Origin: Zantedeschia hybrid cultivar
Taxonomy: Eukaryota > Streptophyta > Magnoliopsida > Alismatales > Araceae
Reading direction: 5' to 3'
DNA length: 64,000 nt
Assembly (NCBI GenBank): GCA_030544215.1
Contig: JARZZO010000009.1
Coordinates: 52,633,129 to 52,697,128 of the forward strand
Positions 46,142-56,712 of this stretch are shown piece by piece. The position numbers and the translations under genes were made by a program. Under the pieces are notes generated by a model. That model was not told the DNA's origin. It saw only the letters and a program-made list of their open reading frames with translations, and did no database searches. Positions within the stretch are counted from its first letter, which is position 1, and every line of letters starts with the position of its first letter.

Positions 46142-49100
46142 ATGATTAATTACGAGGGAGATGCTAATGCCCCTCGGAATTCTGAGTACAACTATGAGAG
46201 TGGGAGAGATGCTGATGCCTCCCGTAGTTCTATCCCCATTCCGTATCGTCTAGATGGGAATGTTCGGACACCTCTTTTGCCTCCACGTGATCAATATCCT
46301 GATCCTCTTCCGCATGAATATGCGGTCCATAATCCTGATCTTGAGGGGGACATGAACCAGAATGATCCCTCATCCTCTGATCCTACGGATCTCGTCAACG
46401 CTCTGGGAGTTCTTGCCTCCCGACTGGACCCTCAACAGTTCGAGGCGATCCAATCTATTTTGAAGGGGAAGGCACCTATGCAGCCTGCCGAGCCGAACCC
46501 TGTGGCTCCCCCTGCTGTTCCTCAGCAACCTTCTTTTCCTCCTCCTTATATCCATCAGGCCGTTGAGGGCCTTCATATTACTTCTCGGCCAGCTGGGCCG
46601 CAACTTTCATCATCCAGACAACCGGCTAGACCGCAAACGCCTATTCATCAAAATGCCCTCGGGCATGGCGGAAGCGCTGCCGGACCTCCCCTCTATTGTC
46701 CACCCTGTCCAACGTACTCCAGGCAGCAGGCCTACCAAGTACCTCCTCCTCCTCCTCCTCCTCAAGCAGATCTGACCACACAAACGCTGCTGGCCAAAAT
46801 GGAGCGTATGGATGAGCAATTTAATAATCTCCAGAAGATGATGGGGGTTAAAGCTGTGCCAGAAATCAATTTACCGAGCCTGCCAGTGTTCCATCTGCCA
46901 CCCTCTGAAATGCCAGTGTACCGAAAGTACAACGGTACTGGTAACCCCTTCACACATCTGAAGGAGTTCATGTATGAATCCTCTTTCTGGCAGAATGATA
47001 AGAGGTCATTGGCTTTCTTGTTCAGGAGATCCCTAGAGGGACCAGCCCTCGAGTGGTTCTTTTCTTTGGAACCCTCCGAAGTAGAGGATTACAGTATCGT
47101 TTCACGCAAATTCATCCAACGATACCAGGACAGAGTTGCACCCTCCTTGTCTATCACGGACCTCATTGCAGAAAAGATGAAACCTGATGAGGAGTTTGTC
47201 AGTTTTGCTGACAGGTGGCGGGGCCTGGCCGAAAAGGTGAAGGATCACTTGTCCGAGTCCGAACAAGTGAAAATGTTAATTTCTAATGCCACCCCCCAGT
47301 TCAAGCTCGTCCTCTCCTTGAACAATTTGACTAACATGGCAGAGCTCTATGAAAGAGCACGGTACTGCCAGAATGCCTTCAAGGACGCTACATTCTCTAG
47401 CGTCTTTGATCCTCATAGACCTAGCAGGCCTCCGCCTCGGAAGCCTGCAGTGCCGAATTCTCCCAGCACAGGTCCGACTACTGAGGGCACGCTCTCTCAT
47501 GAGCAAGTGAGTACCATGAACAATAACTCGCCCCAGTTCGTGAGGAGTCAGCAGCAGTACCAGAGGCCACAGCAACAAGGGTACAGACAGCAACAGAACC
47601 CCCAGTACCAACAGCAGTATCAACGGCCCCAGCAGCCGAATCAGAATCAAAACCAGCAACAGCTACAGCAACAGCCGCAACGGCAACAGCAGTATCAGCA
47701 GCAGCAACAGCCACAGTACCAGCCGCGCGCACCGCCGGCGTACCACAATGTCCCTCCTCCTGGTGATTACAACCAACAAAGGAGACCTCCAGGCCCGAAG
47801 AGGGCAGAATACCCGGCTCTCCCAGAATCCTTGGCGGATATCTTCAGTGCCTTAATGGCAGCCAATGCCTTAGTTTTGCCAAGGGAAAAGGCCGTCTGGC
47901 CTCAAAATGCCGATACGTCCAGGTATTGCTACTTCCACAGGCAACCTGGGCATACCATTGACACCTGCTTCCAATTCAGAGATTATATCCATGATCTCAA
48001 CGAGCAGGGCGGCATAGACTGGGAGGAAATGAAGAAATACATAACAGCCCTGAAGGCGAGGAGACCGCCGCAGCAGCAGCAGCAGCAAGCAAGACCACCG
48101 GCACAAGCAGCAGCACCACCCAACATGGGCATAGTGCAGAATCCACTCCCGGAGCACCAGAATCAGAACCAGGTTGCTCCCATTCTAACGAACAGCCAGT
48201 CTGAGGCTGGTCGTGGGCAACAATGGAGGATAGAGGATTCTTCCTCTCTCTACTCAACGGGTCACGTTCAAAGTACCGCAGAGCGATTACCACGCCGCAC
48301 CATCTACATACCCAAACCACAACCCGTCACCATCACCCCTCTACCCACACCCACATATCACTCGCCCGCATCCAATAACCCATTACCACTACCCACCTTC
48401 CTTAGACCCATTGCGCCCCGCACTCCTACGCCTCCATCATATACCCCTCCGCAAACCAATAACGCGCCCCTTTTACCATCTAGGCCATTATTACGCGTAC
48501 CATTTCCTACTTCGCCCATTACCACTACCACCTACCCAGATATGCCCCAACCATCCAAACCGTTACTACGCGTACCATTCCCCACTTCGCCAACCACTTA
48601 CCCATCTACCATCCAACCATCTAGGCCTTTAATCCGCACCGCGCCATCACCACCTAACCCAACGCCACTAACGCATCAACCCTCCGCACCGCTTACACCA
48701 CCCAACTCTGCGGTACTCAAGGTGTCACCCGGATCCTCCACGGTCGAGGAACATGCGCTCCGGAGTGGAAGGATTTTCAACAAGGTCTTTCCTCAGTCCA
48801 CAGTCAGAGACGGCCCATCACAGCCGACTGAGGAAGCCCATAATGAAGAGAGTGCACCAGGCACTCAATATGACTTGCTGAAACATCTGGACAAAACACC
48901 GGCACGAATCACTGTACTGGAATTGATTAAAAGGTCCAAGATTCACCAAGAAGCTTTAATGGAATACCTACAGAAGGTGATGGTCAACGAAGACGTGCCG
49001 GTAGAGAAGATTGCAGCACTCCTAGTTCCTCAGGGGGATCAGCCCTCAATTACATTCCACACATCGGAACTAGCACCGCCAGCCGCCAGAAGCATGGCTC

Positions 49101-50686
49101 TGAGCATCACGGTCAATATCTCCAAGAAGGCCGTGGATGCATGCCTGGTTGATACAGGGGCTTCAATTAATGTTTTACCTCCGAAGACCCTGGAGCTATG
49201 CGGTGTGCCCAAGGAGAAATGGCTGCCTAGCCCCATCTCAGTTACGGCATATGACAATTCTACCCGTTCCCCTCTGGGAATGGTTTATTTAAAGGTGGAG
49301 CTAGGTCCAGTAAGTCATGCAGAGGTCGAATTTCATATTCTAGAAATCGACCCTTCCATAAATGCCATTCTGGGACGTCCTTATATCAAAACTCTTGAGG
49401 CGATTCCTTCTACGAATCACCAATGCCTCAAATTCTCTTATAAAGGACGAATTATTAAAGTGACGAGCATGCCGATCCTTGCTGCTGCTCATACATTGAA
49501 TATTAAATCTGCTGTTTTACCTGGCCGACAACCTTTTCTGTCGGTATTACAGGTCTACCGTCCAGTGGCTGATCCTTTGAAAGCCGCTACCATTTCTCCA
49601 TACCCATTAAATGCTATCAAAAGGGGGAAGTGCATGAGTACCCCGGGATGGAGGATCATGATGAAGAATGGCTATAAGCCTGGGAAAGGTCTGGGCACAC
49701 GGTTGCAAGGCAGGACCACTCCTGTTAAAAATCATCGGGCAGTACCTGGAAGCGGTCTGGGCTATAAGCCGAGGAAACTGAAGCAAGACAGGGTTCAGCA
49801 AGAAGATGGTCAAGAAATCTTGGAAACAATGTCCACACCAATGAAAGAAGGCCGAGATCCCTTAACATGGACTCTATATACTCATTTTGTGAAAGGGCCC
49901 ATACTTAGTCACGACAACATGGTGGTCATTACTTCATGTTTTGACTTCCATGACATATATGGGAGGGATTTGGCCAGACATTGTTCCGAACTACTTACGT
50001 ACCAATCCTTGGAGGCTCTGCGGCCTATGAAGAGGAGGAAATTCCATGACCCTGAATGCGAATGGTACAGATGGTTCGACCTGAGGGACCTATACATAGC
50101 GCTGAACAGACTATTCCTGGATCCTGCAGAACCCAAGTGGCCACCGCGGATTGACGAGCTAATTGAGAGCCCTGGCGCAATCTTTGATAAGCGGATACTG
50201 CTGTCCGAACAAACTGATGAAGGGGAGCCAGATGACCCCTATGAAGCTGGTTATACAACAGATCTGCTCTGGAGGGGGACATATCCTTCACATGTCTTCA
50301 TGCTCCATACTCTTTTTCGTACACTACTCTTGACCCCGACTTGGTCGCGGGTCATAATTGAAGATATTCCACGGGCTCCGCCCATTATGATAACTCTGTC
50401 CCCTCGGGACTTTATTCCACAACCTCCTCTCGACCTAGAGAGGATGTATGATCTAATCTGGGACATATTGCTATATGATCCCCCTAATCCTCTGACCTTG
50501 GTGCCGCTTCCTCCGTCTGATTCTCCTCTCATTTGTATTCATTCCTGTTTTATGTTTAATTCTTTCATTGTCCAAAAAAAAACGCCAATTTGGCAACAAA
50601 TTCTTCCCAAATCATTATCGAGGAAACATCTTACTTGTCCGATTACACCCCATCGCGCGGGTCCATCGGTCAAGATTCTCTCCTAG
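46142..50686 (+). CDS. E10 Gag-protease polyprotein with G-patch
   Basis: I start at ATG 46142 (MINYEGDAN...); the frame is open a few codons further upstream but without ATG. The product is 1514 aa. Gag core: VYRKYNGTGNPFTHLKEF to ALEWFFSLEPSEVEDYSI and beyond (about residues 260-420), forming the particle. A Gln/Pro-rich stretch follows (about 460-550), then a knuckle-like C-x2-H-x4-H-x4-C (CYFHRQPGHTIDTC, about 597). A second Pro-rich region leads to the aspartic protease with active-site DTGASINVLP (Asp at residue 1004). A G-patch follows (TPGWRIMMKNGYKPGKGLG, about 1167-1186), which in Ogre-like elements accompanies protease. The last 300 residues have no domain I recognise. The pol ORF overlaps the 3' end in the -1 frame. 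Confidence 0.92.
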   Translation: MINYEGDANAPRNSEYNYESGRDADASRSSIPIPYRLDGNVRTPLLPPRDQYPDPLPHEYAVHNPDLEGDMNQNDPSSSDPTDLVNALGVLASRLDPQQFEAIQSILKGKAPMQPAEPNPVAPPAVPQQPSFPPPYIHQAVEGLHITSRPAGPQLSSSRQPARPQTPIHQNALGHGGSAAGPPLYCPPCPTYSRQQAYQVPPPPPPPQADLTTQTLLAKMERMDEQFNNLQKMMGVKAVPEINLPSLPVFHLPPSEMPVYRKYNGTGNPFTHLKEFMYESSFWQNDKRSLAFLFRRSLEGPALEWFFSLEPSEVEDYSIVSRKFIQRYQDRVAPSLSITDLIAEKMKPDEEFVSFADRWRGLAEKVKDHLSESEQVKMLISNATPQFKLVLSLNNLTNMAELYERARYCQNAFKDATFSSVFDPHRPSRPPPRKPAVPNSPSTGPTTEGTLSHEQVSTMNNNSPQFVRSQQQYQRPQQQGYRQQQNPQYQQQYQRPQQPNQNQNQQQLQQQPQRQQQYQQQQQPQYQPRAPPAYHNVPPPGDYNQQRRPPGPKRAEYPALPESLADIFSALMAANALVLPREKAVWPQNADTSRYCYFHRQPGHTIDTCFQFRDYIHDLNEQGGIDWEEMKKYITALKARRPPQQQQQQARPPAQAAAPPNMGIVQNPLPEHQNQNQVAPILTNSQSEAGRGQQWRIEDSSSLYSTGHVQSTAERLPRRTIYIPKPQPVTITPLPTPTYHSPASNNPLPLPTFLRPIAPRTPTPPSYTPPQTNNAPLLPSRPLLRVPFPTSPITTTTYPDMPQPSKPLLRVPFPTSPTTYPSTIQPSRPLIRTAPSPPNPTPLTHQPSAPLTPPNSAVLKVSPGSSTVEEHALRSGRIFNKVFPQSTVRDGPSQPTEEAHNEESAPGTQYDLLKHLDKTPARITVLELIKRSKIHQEALMEYLQKVMVNEDVPVEKIAALLVPQGDQPSITFHTSELAPPAARSMALSITVNISKKAVDACLVDTGASINVLPPKTLELCGVPKEKWLPSPISVTAYDNSTRSPLGMVYLKVELGPVSHAEVEFHILEIDPSINAILGRPYIKTLEAIPSTNHQCLKFSYKGRIIKVTSMPILAAAHTLNIKSAVLPGRQPFLSVLQVYRPVADPLKAATISPYPLNAIKRGKCMSTPGWRIMMKNGYKPGKGLGTRLQGRTTPVKNHRAVPGSGLGYKPRKLKQDRVQQEDGQEILETMSTPMKEGRDPLTWTLYTHFVKGPILSHDNMVVITSCFDFHDIYGRDLARHCSELLTYQSLEALRPMKRRKFHDPECEWYRWFDLRDLYIALNRLFLDPAEPKWPPRIDELIESPGAIFDKRILLSEQTDEGEPDDPYEAGYTTDLLWRGTYPSHVFMLHTLFRTLLLTPTWSRVIIEDIPRAPPIMITLSPRDFIPQPPLDLERMYDLIWDILLYDPPNPLTLVPLPPSDSPLICIHSCFMFNSFIVQKKTPIWQQILPKSLSRKHLTCPITPHRAGPSVKILS
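50575..50581 (+). promoter_or_regulatory. Candidate -1 ribosomal frameshift site between gag-protease and pol
   Basis: In the gag-protease frame the codons AAA AAA are preceded by A, forming the heptamer A AAA AAA within a nine-A run (50574-50582). The -1 frame has a stop (TAA at 50557-50559) just upstream and is then open through the whole of pol, while gag-protease stops at 50684-50686. The window in which a shift can occur is about 125 nt and contains this heptamer. Ogre elements are also known to remove the pro/RT junction as an intron, so splicing is the alternative. Confidence 0.55.
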
Positions 50687-53600
50687 AGCTACTCTGTCCC
50701 TCCCCACGGGAGGATTCCCCTGTATTTCCATTTGTATCCCAGGATTTTCATCCTGTTTCATCTTCCTTAGGTTATGATAGGCAGTTTAGTGAAGTTAGGA
50801 AGTCTAGTTTTAGGCAGGTTAAGAAGTCTAGGAAGCCTAAGGGTAAGCAAATTCCAGAAAGATACCTCCAGGATTTGGCTGATAAATGTTCCTTTTGCTC
50901 TTTAATCCCTCAGCTTTTAGAAGATCCAATTCAGATGCCAGAAGATTGTACAGATGATGAGTCAGTCAATGATGGGTATGGGGTATATGAGTTAGTACAT
51001 GAAAAGGACCCCATTGTTGAAGATGAGGAAGATGATGAGGACGCAGCTGAGGCATATGCCAGTGGAGTGAAGAGATTTGATGAACCTTCAGCTGCCGTCG
51101 AAGAGCCCACAAAAGAAATAAACTTAGGGACTGAAGACGAACCTAAGGTTGTCCTCGTCAGTAAAAATCTTTCTACAGAGGATGAGAAGGCAATGGTACA
51201 AGTGCTTAAGGATTATAAGGACACTTTCGCCTGGAGTTATGAGGATATGCCGGGGTTAGACTCATCTTTAGTTGAACACAGGTTAACATTAAAAGATGGA
51301 GCTAGTCCGGTCAAGCAGAAATTAAGGCGATTCCACCCACAAATGGCTTTAAAGATGAAGGAAGAAGTCGATAAATTACACAAAGCCAAATTCATTAGAG
51401 TTGTCCTTTATCCACAATGGGTGGCCAATATAGTCCCGGTTATGAAAAAGGACGGGAAGGTCAGAATTTGCATTGACTTCCGCGATCTGAACCGGGCATG
51501 TCCTAAAGACGATTTTCCATTGCCTCATATTGATGTACTCATCGATAACACTGCTGGCTATGAGACATTATCATTTATGGATGGATTTTCAGGATACAAC
51601 CAGATTAAGCTGGCAGAAGAGGATCAAGAGAAGACTTCATTCACTACACCTTGGGGAACATATTGTTATGTCGTCATGCCATTTGGATTGAAGAATGCTG
51701 GAGCCACTTATCAAAGGGCTATGATGGCAATATTTCATGACATGATGCATATAGATTTGGAAGTGTATGTGGATGATTTATTGGTTAAGTCTAAAACGAA
51801 GGCTGAGCATGCCAAAGTTTTGGCAAGGGTATTAGAGAGATCGAGAGAATATCAGTTGAAGATGAACCCCAAGAAATGTGTATTCGGGGTATCTTCAGGG
51901 AAATTGCTTGGATTCATTGTCAGCAAACGGGGAATTGAGATCGATCCCAATAAGGCGAAGGCTATCAGAGAAATGCCACCTCCCAAAAACTTGAAAGAGT
52001 TAAGAGGATTAATCGGGAGGTTGCAATTCATTCGCCGCTTTGTCTCCCAGCACTCACAAAGGTGTAAGCCGTTTTACGAGCTTACTAAGCCAGGAGTCAA
52101 ATTCAATTGGGACGATAAGTGTCAGGAGGCATTTGATGGATTAAAGGACTATTTGGCAAGTCCTCCTGTTTTGAGACCACCATCTCCAGGCAAACCATTG
52201 ATACTTTATATTTCTGTCCTGGATGATGCAGTGGGGGCTGTTCTAGCACAAGAGGATGAAGAAGGAAAAGAGAGGGCAGCCTACTATCTCTCTAAACTTC
52301 TCAACCCCGCTGAACAGAGATACACGGCGATGGAGAAAACATGTGCAGCATTGGTTTGGGTTGTTCAGAAATTAAAGCATTATTTTCTGGCCCATGAAGT
52401 CCATCTCATCGCTAGGATGAATCCGATCAAATTCCTTCTGGAGAAATCTGTTCTTACTGATAGGTTAGCGCGATGGCAAAGCTTTCTATCTCAATTCGAT
52501 ATCATTTACATTCAACAGAAAGCAATCAAGGGCTATGCCATAGCAGAACATCTCGCTCATCATCCCCTTCCTCGATTTGATCCAGTGCGATCAGAGTTTC
52601 CGGATGAGGAACTGATGTCCGTAAATCAAATCAGAGATGATATGTGGACTCTGCATTTTGACGGAGCTCTGAATTCTCATGGAAAGGGTATCGGTATCGT
52701 TCTGTTATCACCTGAAGGTGTCACCATTCCACAAGCCTTTCAGCTTGATTTTCCAGTCACCAATAACATAGCTGAATACGAGGCACTTCTTGCTGGTCTC
52801 GAGGCTGCTCATTTGCATGGTGCCACTAAACTCAGGATTGTAGGTGATAGCCAATTAATTCTTCGCCAAGTGCTGACCAAGTATCGAACTCTTGATCCCA
52901 AGCTCAAGCCATATCAAGAACTTACTTCTGCTTACTCAAAGCTTTTCACAAAATTGATCTTTGTCCATTTCCCTAGAAATCAAAACATCTTAGCTGACGC
53001 TCTAGCTTCACTTGCATCTTCCCTTGATTTTCCTATCAGCAAGCAATCTGAATCAATCATAATTCATAGGCGTCTTTCACCCGCCGTGAAAGATCCTTCA
53101 TTTCTTAGAACTAAGGAGAAGTTGCTGAAGAAGTTCAAAGATGGAAGTATCGTGGAGAAAAGAGAAATCATGTTGATGGAGCTGTTAGAAGAGATGGATG
53201 ATGAACAGAAGCCATGGTATTATGAAATTGCAAAATATTGTGAAGATCAATCGTATCCTGAAGAAGCTACAACTGAGGAGAAAAGAGCTATCAGGAGAGT
53301 TGCTCAACGATACACCCTAGTTGGGGGAGCATTATATAAGAGAGGTTTTGATGGAGTTCTTCTGAGATGTTCAGACGAAGATGAGCTTTGGAAGGTTATG
53401 GAAGGAGCTCATAGTGGAGTTTGTGGCGGCCATGTCAATGGACAGATGCTAGCAAAGAAGATCCTTAGACAAGGATTTTATTGGCCAACCATGGAAGAAG
53501 ATTGTGTAGGATATGTCCGTAGGTGTGCCAAGTGTCAACTTCACGCCGACAAAATTCATTCTCCTGCATCTTCACTCCATCCTGTTTCTTCCCCATGGCC

Positions 53601-54474
53601 TTTCTCCATGTGGGCTTTCGACATTATTGGACCTCTTGGTAATCCAGATTCCGGCATCAAGCAAAAATCTTTCATTCTCACGGCAACGGAATACTTTACC
53701 AAGTGGGCAGAAGCTGAAGCATACGTGGAGATCAAAGCATCAACCGTCTGCAAATTCATCATGAAGAACATCATCACAAGATTCGGAATTCCAAGTACCA
53801 TCGTCACCGACAACGGACCGCAGTTCGTGTCACAGGAATTGAAGGACCTCTGCAACAGGTACAAAATTGCATTGCATCATTCATCTCCTTATTATCCGCA
53901 AGGCAATGGCCAAGCAGAGGCAACTAATAAGACTTTGATAAAAATCATCAAAAAGACGTGTAAATCTAACAAATTCGCAGATTGGCCAGAAAAATTGGTT
54001 GAGGCTCTATGGGCCTACCGAACTTCAATCCGCACGCCCACTGGACAAACTCCTTATTCCTTAACATTTGGAATGGAGGCGGTAGTTCCATATGAGATCC
54101 TTATACCGTCGTTAAGAGTACAATTGAACAAGGAATTCTCCATTGATGAACATCGTTCAGCACTCCTTGCTCAATTGGAACTTTTAGACGAGAAAAGATG
54201 GTCAGCTGCTAATCATGCAAAAGTTTATCAAAACAGATTAGCACGTTTTTATCAAAAGAAAGTCATTGAACGAAAGTTCAAAGTCGGTGAAATGGTCGTT
54301 AAAAGAATTTTTGTAAAACCTGGTGGTCCGCGTTCTAAGCTCCAACCCAACTGGGAAGGACCTTATGTTGTATCGCACGCTTATCCTGGTAATGCTTATC
54401 GTCTTGTTAATGCAGAAGGAGAAGAGCTAAATCATCCCTGGAATGGTTTACATCTTAAGAAATACTACCCTTAG
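50590..54474 (+). CDS. E10 RT, RNase H, archaeal-type RNase H and integrase polyprotein
   Basis: The frame opens at 50560 with no ATG near the start, so expression as a fusion to gag-protease is expected. I give the start at a TTG as the first plausible residue (1294 aa). An acidic linker precedes RT (VANIVPVMKKDGKVRICIDF; PFGLKNAGATYQRAM; catalytic YVDD at about residue 392). RNase H one: HFLA and related blocks. RNase H two: TLHFDGALNSHGKG (Asp about 690), NNIAEYEALLAGLEAA, VGDSQLI, ILADALASLAS. Integrase: HHCC finger (HSGVCGGHVNG to CAKC), catalytic FDIIGP (about 1010), VTDNGPQF (about 1073), GQAEATNK (about 1112), and NWEGPYVV near the C-terminus. All catalytic residues I can locate are present. 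Confidence 0.93.
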   Translation: MATNSSQIIIEETSYLSDYTPSRGSIGQDSLLELLCPSPREDSPVFPFVSQDFHPVSSSLGYDRQFSEVRKSSFRQVKKSRKPKGKQIPERYLQDLADKCSFCSLIPQLLEDPIQMPEDCTDDESVNDGYGVYELVHEKDPIVEDEEDDEDAAEAYASGVKRFDEPSAAVEEPTKEINLGTEDEPKVVLVSKNLSTEDEKAMVQVLKDYKDTFAWSYEDMPGLDSSLVEHRLTLKDGASPVKQKLRRFHPQMALKMKEEVDKLHKAKFIRVVLYPQWVANIVPVMKKDGKVRICIDFRDLNRACPKDDFPLPHIDVLIDNTAGYETLSFMDGFSGYNQIKLAEEDQEKTSFTTPWGTYCYVVMPFGLKNAGATYQRAMMAIFHDMMHIDLEVYVDDLLVKSKTKAEHAKVLARVLERSREYQLKMNPKKCVFGVSSGKLLGFIVSKRGIEIDPNKAKAIREMPPPKNLKELRGLIGRLQFIRRFVSQHSQRCKPFYELTKPGVKFNWDDKCQEAFDGLKDYLASPPVLRPPSPGKPLILYISVLDDAVGAVLAQEDEEGKERAAYYLSKLLNPAEQRYTAMEKTCAALVWVVQKLKHYFLAHEVHLIARMNPIKFLLEKSVLTDRLARWQSFLSQFDIIYIQQKAIKGYAIAEHLAHHPLPRFDPVRSEFPDEELMSVNQIRDDMWTLHFDGALNSHGKGIGIVLLSPEGVTIPQAFQLDFPVTNNIAEYEALLAGLEAAHLHGATKLRIVGDSQLILRQVLTKYRTLDPKLKPYQELTSAYSKLFTKLIFVHFPRNQNILADALASLASSLDFPISKQSESIIIHRRLSPAVKDPSFLRTKEKLLKKFKDGSIVEKREIMLMELLEEMDDEQKPWYYEIAKYCEDQSYPEEATTEEKRAIRRVAQRYTLVGGALYKRGFDGVLLRCSDEDELWKVMEGAHSGVCGGHVNGQMLAKKILRQGFYWPTMEEDCVGYVRRCAKCQLHADKIHSPASSLHPVSSPWPFSMWAFDIIGPLGNPDSGIKQKSFILTATEYFTKWAEAEAYVEIKASTVCKFIMKNIITRFGIPSTIVTDNGPQFVSQELKDLCNRYKIALHHSSPYYPQGNGQAEATNKTLIKIIKKTCKSNKFADWPEKLVEALWAYRTSIRTPTGQTPYSLTFGMEAVVPYEILIPSLRVQLNKEFSIDEHRSALLAQLELLDEKRWSAANHAKVYQNRLARFYQKKVIERKFKVGEMVVKRIFVKPGGPRSKLQPNWEGPYVVSHAYPGNAYRLVNAEGEELNHPWNGLHLKKYYP

Positions 54475-55229
54475 GTTAAAGAGTCGATCAGTATGGTACA
54501 AAGACCAGTGGAATCAGAAAATTTATAAACTCAAATTTCTTTGTTAGTCTGAATAATTAACTTCAAACCCATTACCGCACACACTGACACGTTTGATTCG
54601 TGAGTAACAAGAGATGCCAAGTCCTAAAGAATATCAAAAGCTTGACTAAGAGTATAAAGTACAAATCATTCCTTTTAAATAAAATTCTGTTTTACATTCG
54701 GCCCATGATGTCGGAACGAGGCTTAGAATAGATTACCAAGAATACCTGCCATCTTAGTAGGAGGCCGTCATAAAAAAATGGGGGAGATCCGTTCCAAAGC
54801 AAAGCAAAGAAAAAAAAAGAAAAGCAAAAGCAAGGCAAAAAGCCAAATTCAAAATCAAAAGGCCATTACACTACAAATGTTACATCAAGGCCATGAAATG
54901 AAACAAAAGGGAACGCAAGGTCGATAAATACCCCGGAAAGAAAATGACCGAACCCCAACAGATATTAGGGTTGGAAAGGGACATCTTTTTAGGTCTCCGG
55001 AACCTTCTCATGGGCTTTCTAAACTTACTCTTCTTTTCTTTCTAAAGAGGTGTACTTCAAGCTTAAAGAATGGCTTAGATTGACTAAGGGTCAAATCATC
55101 AAATGGGATCACGAATGGAAACACAAGTTCAAACACGATGGGTTTTAAGTTAAGTTGTTAAAGAACAATTTGGAAATTAAGTTAATAAATGAATATGATC
55201 TTTTGATCTAAGTACCATACTGGTCTTTT

Positions 55230-55430
55230 AGTCAAAATTCAAAAAAATGCATATGTCAAAAATTCAAAAAAAATTATATATGTCAAAAATTCAAAAAAAT
55301 TATATATGTCAAAAAAAAAAATGTATATGTCAAAAATTCATGTACATTTGTCAAAATCTAAATCCAAAAAAAGAATACATATTTCAAAACCCCAAACAAA
55401 ATAAATATTTCAAAACCACAAAAATATTTC
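55230..55430 (+). repeat. Degenerate A-rich tandem repeat (tatgtcaaaaattcaaaaaa)
   Basis: Imperfect units of about 22-30 bp containing 'atatgtcaaaaattc' repeat five or more times, then decay into 'catatttcaaaaccc' variants. The 69-codon frame here is a by-product. Confidence 0.75.
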
Positions 55431-55719
55431 AATTAGCATTTGCTTGTGGCATTTAGTATGTTTCATTCCTTTTATTTTCAGTGAGCATCTGTTTGCTTGT
55501 ATGTTGCTTTTTGCTTAAGTCTGATTATTCTTATTACCTTTGTTAATAAAGGCTATGCCCCTTGACCATTTATCGAAGGAAAAGATTGATCGACCATTTA
55601 TTCGGTCAGGCAAGGGGCTAAGCCTAAACAGATACTTAACATGTTTGTTCAAGTCATATACAGGACACAAGGCATGAAGAGAGTTGGAATCCGAGTAGAG
55701 AAGAAACCTGTTTCTGTGA

Positions 55720-55789
55720 GTGAAAGGCGTCGAGGAGCACTGACGCGTTTCAACATTGAATGGCGTCTGTTCGACACGACGCGTTTCAG
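55720..55789. promoter_or_regulatory. Two 34-bp dyads in the E10 3' untranslated region
   Basis: Sites 55720-55753 and 55756-55789, 36 bp apart, with arms GTGAAAGGCGTC/GACGCGTTTCAA and TTGAATGGCGTC/GACGCGTTTCAG. Spacers differ completely. Confidence 0.72.
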
Positions 55790-56712
55790 AAATTCAAAAA
55801 GATCCTATTGTGGAATTTAAGTCCCGACCGTGGCTAAAAAGACGGTTATATCTACCCTTGTATTCTATTTCATGTAATTATTTGCATTTGCATTACTATA
55901 TGATAAATATTTATTAGACTATATCAAGGACCTTGTGGTTTTGATGAAACTGGAATTTGAGTTCCCCTACAACAAAAACAGTGATAATTCCAGAGAATTC
56001 TTAATCGCATGGATAGGCCGTTGGATTGTTAATTAGTGGGGACGATGGTTCCATTTTTTGTGAAACGGTGCGTGGATAAACGAGCTTCGGCTTAGCACTG
56101 AATTACAAGAATTGGTATCTTGACTCATTAATAACAATTTAACAATATTATCCTTGATTAATTTATATTTTATTTGACTTTATATTTTTCTTTTAGCCCA
56201 GCATGCATCATATAGGACTTTGAAATCATTGTGAAATAAGGATTAATTATTGATTAAGTTTCAGACCATTAATTAAATAATTTCCAACATGATATGAAAT
56301 ATTCCATTCCGAATTGAGTATCGTGATTATCTTTGAGGTTCGCTTGAAGATATCCTTGGAATTTTATCCTTGATTGGATTCTTTATCCGATATTCTTGTT
56401 TTCTTTTAAAGATCCATCATGGCTGCAGCACGTCCACATTGGCTGGCAAACGCTCCCCATGATGAAACCTGCAGTGTCTACGACCTGAGGTACTTCCCAC
56501 TCCGAGGAGGTTGATCGACTTTATTTCCTTGTCTACTTCATCCAGACAGGATTAATTCCATTGATCTCATTGAGCTATCTTCGTTGATAATTTCGAGAAA
56601 AATTCCAGTCATGTGATGTTAAGAGCGTGTCTCATCACACCTTGGCATCACCTTTTCAGTACATTCCATTTCATTTCACTCCCTTGCAAAGACGATGCCA
56701 AGGTGAGGCAGC

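Larger units (their letters stand above)
54475..56712 (+). mobile_element. E10 3' untranslated region
   Basis: About 2.2 kb with no credible ORF. It contains an A-rich segment (54800-54850), a low-complexity repeat (55230-55430), a pair of 34-bp dyads (55720-55789), and from 55975 sequence shared with E1. It ends with the purine-rich 'aaggtgaggcagc' serving as polypurine tract before the 3' LTR. Unlike E8 it has no antisense gene or satellite-like array. Confidence 0.8.
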
